Below are positions 5,605-7,698 of a stretch of 7,698 nucleotides of DNA, one piece after another. The number at the start of each line of letters is the position of its first letter. Position 1 is the stretch's first letter. Position numbers and translations under genes: made by a program. The notes beneath the pieces were generated by a model. It was not told the origin of the DNA. It did no database searches and worked only from the letters and a program-made list of their open reading frames with translations. The DNA comes from an uncultured Lewinella sp. Its GTDB lineage: Bacteria > Bacteroidota > Bacteroidia > Chitinophagales > Saprospiraceae. The stretch is taken from contig CALIGP010000326.1 in assembly GCA_938021455.1 (NCBI GenBank), forward strand, positions 1 through 7,698, in the 5' to 3' direction.

Positions 5605-6228
5605 ATGCAACCGATGCCTTCCCGGAGCACTAGCTTCATCACAATACTCACTAAAATGAGCCTTTTTGCGGGCTTGTTTTTGCTGGTCTTTAGCTGTAAT
5701 AATAGTGCAGCCAACGCTCAAACCGGAGACCCGGTAGTGGGTAAGGTCAACCCACGAAGTCCGTTGATTCAGGATGCAGGGTTTACCGGAGATAAAAAAG
5801 CGCGCGCTCTGATTATTCGGATGGGAGAGGCCAAAGCCAAAACCGGAGAAAAGGTTTGCCTGCCCGTAGAAGCGACTGGTTTCAAGGATTTGCTGGGCTT
5901 CCAGTTCACGATGCGTTTTGATAGTGCGGCCCTGAAGTACGAATCCGTCCGTGGCATGAAACTGCCCGGCTATGGAGTCGACAAATTCGGCGTGCGTTTC
6001 GCCGATCGCGGTTACGTGTCTTCGCTTTGGACGGACCCGGACATCGTTAATGGTTCCTCGATGCCTGACAACAGCAAGCTCTTCGAAATATGCTTCACCA
6101 ACCTCATGAAGAAAGGGGAGGAAGCTGAGGTGAAGTTTCAGGATGGGCCAACGGCCTTCGAAGTGATTTCTAACAAGATGGAGCAACTGCGGTTGGTGCA
6201 CGCCAATGGGAAGGTGACGAGTAGGTAG
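5605..6228 (+). CDS. Secreted cohesin-domain protein, probable lipoprotein
   Basis: 207 residues from the ATG at 5605. That start gives a basic n-region (MQPMPSRSTSFITILTK), a hydrophobic core (MSLFAGLFLLVF) and then SC, so Cys31 may be lipidated; cleavage after SAANA is the alternative. ATGs at 5614 and 5656 are possible, and the one at 5533 adds an unlikely leader. Residues ~67-205 have the cohesin-like beta-sandwich pattern: TGEKVCLPVEATGFKDLLG (80-98), FQFTMRFDSAALKYESV (99-115), GYVSSLWTDPD (136-146), KLFEICFTNL (158-167) and a closing ANGKV. Such domains occur in many non-cellulosomal Bacteroidota proteins, and the binding partner is unknown. No dockerin is visible in the window. A 232-residue antisense open frame across this gene is treated as a shadow. 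Confidence 0.75.
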   Translation: MQPMPSRSTSFITILTKMSLFAGLFLLVFSCNNSAANAQTGDPVVGKVNPRSPLIQDAGFTGDKKARALIIRMGEAKAKTGEKVCLPVEATGFKDLLGFQFTMRFDSAALKYESVRGMKLPGYGVDKFGVRFADRGYVSSLWTDPDIVNGSSMPDNSKLFEICFTNLMKKGEEAEVKFQDGPTAFEVISNKMEQLRLVHANGKVTSR

Positions 6229-6239
6229 GCGGTACTTCG

Positions 6240-6326
6240 GCAAGCTCAGCAGGGGCCGCGGACGCCGGTGCAGGGAAGGTCCCGCTCGACGCCGCCTCCG
6301 GCGACGAGTGGTAGCAAGCTCCCCTG
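6240..6326. repeat. Repeat-rich gap with direct and inverted repeats
   Basis: GCAAGCTC occurs twice in direct orientation (6240-6247 and 6314-6321). CAGGGG (6250-6255) is the inverse of CCCCTG (6321-6326). Together they bracket a GC-rich block containing a hairpin. The left edge, TACTTCGGCAAGCTCAGC, resembles dispersed intergenic repeats I recall from Bacteroidota, though this was not searched. No coding frame is supported in 6229-6405. Confidence 0.45.
6285..6308 (+). terminator. Hairpin downstream of the cohesin-domain gene, possible terminator
   Basis: CTCG-A-CGCCG, loop CCTC, CGGCG-A-CGAG forms a 9-bp stem with one A/A mismatch, 57 bp past the cohesin-domain stop and 44 bp before the next promoter. 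It is GC-rich and stable, with no following T-run. It may end the upstream transcript or be part of the surrounding repeat. Confidence 0.4.
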
Positions 6327-6352
6327 ATTCTCCTGATAGGCTATAGCTCTTA

Positions 6353-6384
6353 TTTGTAAGTGAGTCGAAAACTGCTTAGCTTTG
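6353..6384 (+). promoter_or_regulatory. Bacteroidota-type promoter for the deoxyribosyltransferase-like gene
   Basis: TTTG (6353-6356) lies 20 nt from TAGCTTTG (6377-6384). Both match the Bacteroidota primary sigma consensus (-33 TTTG, about 19-20 nt, -7 TAnnTTTG) in full. Transcription would start near 6390, leaving a leader of only about 15 nt before the ATG at 6406. It is the only complete promoter match found in the window. Confidence 0.75.
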
Positions 6385-6396
6385 TAAATAAGCTAA
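6376..6396. promoter_or_regulatory. 21-bp dyad over the -7 element, candidate operator
   Basis: TTAGCTT (6376-6382), a 7-nt spacer and AAGCTAA (6390-6396) form a perfect 7-bp inverted repeat. It covers the whole -7 element and the predicted start point. A homodimeric repressor binding here would block the promoter. No regulator gene is visible in the window. Confidence 0.5.
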
Positions 6397-6405
6397 CTAT
6401 TCGAC

Positions 6406-7014
6406 ATGCACCACGAACCCCTAAGAACTTTATTCTCCCGTCAACACGATACTGTCTTTCCCAAGCTAGGCGTATTCCTTGCCGGGCCAACTCCGCCCGA
6501 CGGTAGTATGGCTTCCGGCTGGAGAAGAGTGGTTACGGAATCTTTGAAAAAAGACCCTCGCTTACACCCCGGAATGATTGTCGTGTCCCCTGAGCCTAAA
6601 ACTGGCTACTGGAGTGAGATTGATAATGACAACCCTCAATCAGAGCTGGAGAACGTCCGTGATAAGCAAATGCCCTGGGAGCTTCAGTACTTAACCCTCT
6701 GTGACGTTACGGCTTTTTGGCTGCCTACCTATTGGTCAGCGGAAAAGTCCGGTCCATTTGCTCCAAACATCGGCCCGACTAGCCGCTGGGAATTCGGCTA
6801 TTTCCTTCAGGAGTACCTCCGTCGTCCGGACCAACGAAAATTTATTATTGGTGGACCGGATGATGCCGATAGTGTGAAATGGGCCAAGAAGATGACCGAC
6901 ATTCACGGTATTCCCTGGTATAGTTTGCCTGTTGATCGTAAGGAAGAACTAGTGTCTCCAGATTTTGTCGAAGCCATTGCCCTTGCGCTATTGGCTAATG
7001 ACTGGGCGTATTGA
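6406..7014 (+). CDS. Nucleoside 2-deoxyribosyltransferase-like protein
   Basis: 202 residues, no signal peptide, so cytoplasmic. The layout fits the nucleoside 2-deoxyribosyltransferase-like fold. LGVFLAGPTPP (21-31) is the first strand and glycine loop; WRR (39-41) follows. MPWELQYLTLCDVTAFWLP (89-107) is the usual Q/WEL....D...FW segment, with Asp100. TSRWEFGYFL (125-134) carries the Glu-x-Gly corresponding to the catalytic glutamate (Glu129). KFIIGG (145-150) is a later strand. Family enzymes cleave or transfer the 2-deoxyribosyl group between bases, and related members act on modified or oxidised nucleosides. The true substrate cannot be told. It has its own consensus promoter and a dyad over it. 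The ATG at 6406 is the first in frame and lies 9 nt past the dyad. Confidence 0.75.
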   Translation: MHHEPLRTLFSRQHDTVFPKLGVFLAGPTPPDGSMASGWRRVVTESLKKDPRLHPGMIVVSPEPKTGYWSEIDNDNPQSELENVRDKQMPWELQYLTLCDVTAFWLPTYWSAEKSGPFAPNIGPTSRWEFGYFLQEYLRRPDQRKFIIGGPDDADSVKWAKKMTDIHGIPWYSLPVDRKEELVSPDFVEAIALALLANDWAY

Positions 7015-7081
7015 AGCCTGATAATCTATGTTGTTCTGGCAGTCCAATCCCCCTGGCATAGCTTTTGCTTTATAATCAGCT

Positions 7082-7507
7082 ATGCAACAACGTGACTTAC
7101 TCAAAGACGAAATCGAACGGCTGGGCGCTATAATTGGTAAAGCCATTGCTCGTTTATTGGCAACTACTTCTGGTAATAAACCAGGTTCCAATTGGGAGCA
7201 AATGGTCAATGATGAGCTATGGGAAGCATTGGGCCTACCCTTAAACATGCTGTTGACCGCTGATAGAGAAAAGTTGCTACAATTAATGGGCGAACAGAAA
7301 ATGACCCCCGTCCACATCGAACAGTTAGCCGATTTTCTCTACCAAGCTGCCGGGAAAGAAGACCGCTTAAACCAGCGGGTTATTCTGCTTGAACGAGCCT
7401 TATTACTCTACGATCTTTCCGCTACGGAGTCTGGAGATTATAGCTTTTCGCGAGTGGAAAAAGAGCGGAAAATTCAGCAGCAACTTTCTGGGCTTCGTCG
7501 GTCGTAA
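7082..7507 (+). CDS. Small helical protein of unknown function (DUF6483-like pattern)
   Basis: 141 residues, with no signal peptide or membrane segment. It is predicted mainly helical. An amphipathic first helix, MQQRDLLKDEIERLGAIIGK (1-20), runs on through AIARLL. Helical stretches follow at ~39-50, 60-70 and 77-90, then a repeat-like helix, ILLERALLLYDL (101-112), and a basic tail with YSFSRVEKERKIQQQL (120-135). The combination of an N-terminal RD.L...IE.L....... helix and a closing S..R..KI..L motif is reminiscent of DUF6483 and TPR-like proteins, but I do not claim membership. It follows the deoxyribosyltransferase-like gene by 67 bp on the same strand and may share its transcript. The leader has only an imperfect -7 word (TAGCTTTTG, 7059-7067). 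Confidence 0.65.
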   Translation: MQQRDLLKDEIERLGAIIGKAIARLLATTSGNKPGSNWEQMVNDELWEALGLPLNMLLTADREKLLQLMGEQKMTPVHIEQLADFLYQAAGKEDRLNQRVILLERALLLYDLSATESGDYSFSRVEKERKIQQQLSGLRRS

Positions 7508-7523
7508 AACAAGTATTGTCCGT

Positions 7524-7554
7524 TTTGGCGATGGAGTGAAAAAGCTGCTCTTTG
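7524..7554 (+). promoter_or_regulatory. Possible promoter for the O-methyltransferase-like gene
   Basis: TTTG (7524-7527) is followed after exactly 19 nt by GCTCTTTG (7547-7554). The -33 element and spacing are right, but the -7 element lacks the TA. An AAGGA at 7560-7564, 8 nt before the ATG, is the only Shine-Dalgarno-like sequence noticed in the window. Confidence 0.3.
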
Positions 7555-7572
7555 AGAAAAAGGAACCAGTAT

Positions 7573-7698
7573 ATGAACGACGCTATTTTCTTCGATCAGC
7601 CCACCATTCTCTCTGCAGTAGAAGCAAAGTCTGCGGAAGTAGGCTTCACCATGCCCTCCGATAAGTACATTGGCAGCCTGCTCAAAACTTTGATGAGC
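7573..7698 (+). CDS. Probable class I O-methyltransferase, N-terminal 42 residues (3' end outside window)
   Basis: The frame opens at ATG 7573 and runs off the window end with no stop. The 42 residues include TILSAVEAKSAEVGFTMPSD (11-30), then KYIGSLLKTLMS. The sequence GF.M.SD...G.LL..L is the N-terminal helix pattern of SAM-dependent O-methyltransferases of the caffeoyl-CoA/catechol type, which precedes the SAM-binding LE.GT..G motif that would lie beyond the window. The substrate is unknown. The call rests on a short segment. Confidence 0.55.
   Translation, partial: MNDAIFFDQPTILSAVEAKSAEVGFTMPSDKYIGSLLKTLMS

Noticed and set aside
5545..6243. 232-residue open frame antisense to the cohesin-domain gene
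   Set aside because: The plus-strand frame has a signal peptide and a recognisable domain. The antisense product shows no domain, no plausible start context and covers almost the same span.
7071..7076. TATAAT sequence as a -10 box
   Set aside because: Only 5 nt separate it from the ATG at 7082, too close to serve that gene, and this lineage uses TAnnTTTG rather than TATAAT.
7389..7664. 91-residue plus-strand frame that might indicate a frameshift after the helical protein
   Set aside because: It overlaps the 7082 gene in a shifted frame and runs into the methyltransferase start; both neighbours are intact without it.

Overview
The window looks like a chromosomal stretch of a Bacteroidota bacterium, probably of the Saprospiria/Lewinella kind. 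The lineage is an inference from several signs. One promoter matches the Bacteroidota form (TTTG, 20-nt spacer, TAGCTTTG). Most starts lack a Shine-Dalgarno sequence. The gene families are typical of the phylum: a CRTAC1-like VCBS/FG-GAP protein, a long NusB of about 300 residues, a BT_3928-type DoxX membrane protein, and OmpA and DUF6438 lipoproteins. Short intergenic palindromes are abundant. No rRNA, tRNA, CRISPR array, transposase or phage gene was seen.

Layout. Positions 3-812 (+) hold the C-terminal part of a large calcium-binding FG-GAP repeat protein. It converges on nusB (1022-1930, -), and the gap between them carries a cluster of short-loop hairpins. Upstream of nusB, 1931-2298 is a gene-free stretch. 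It holds a 96-bp element with 10-bp terminal inverted repeats and a separate 46-bp near-perfect palindrome. Next on the minus strand come a DoxX/MauE-like membrane protein with a thioredoxin-fold tail (2299-3666), a DUF6438 lipoprotein (3762-4520) and an OmpA-family lipoprotein (4533-5522). The last two are 12 bp apart and surely form one transcript. A nested stem-loop between DUF6438 and doxX may end or attenuate that transcript.

Divergent from ompA is a secreted, probably lipidated, cohesin-domain protein (5605-6228, +). After a repeat-rich gap come three plus-strand genes: a nucleoside 2-deoxyribosyltransferase-like enzyme (6406-7014) behind the best promoter in the window, a small helical protein of unknown function (7082-7507), and the first 42 codons of a probable O-methyltransferase (7573 to the window end).

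How they fit together. The minus-strand block is mostly cell envelope: an outer-membrane peptidoglycan anchor, a small lipoprotein with a Cys pair, and an inner-membrane protein whose only cysteines form a CGC motif. A thiol-exchange link between the last two is possible but speculative. The plus-strand block at the right is the least understood part. A 21-bp dyad covering the -7 element of its promoter suggests that it is regulated. I see no clear case of a wholly new system. The best leads are that operator, the CGC/DUF6438 neighbourhood and the palindromic intergenic elements.
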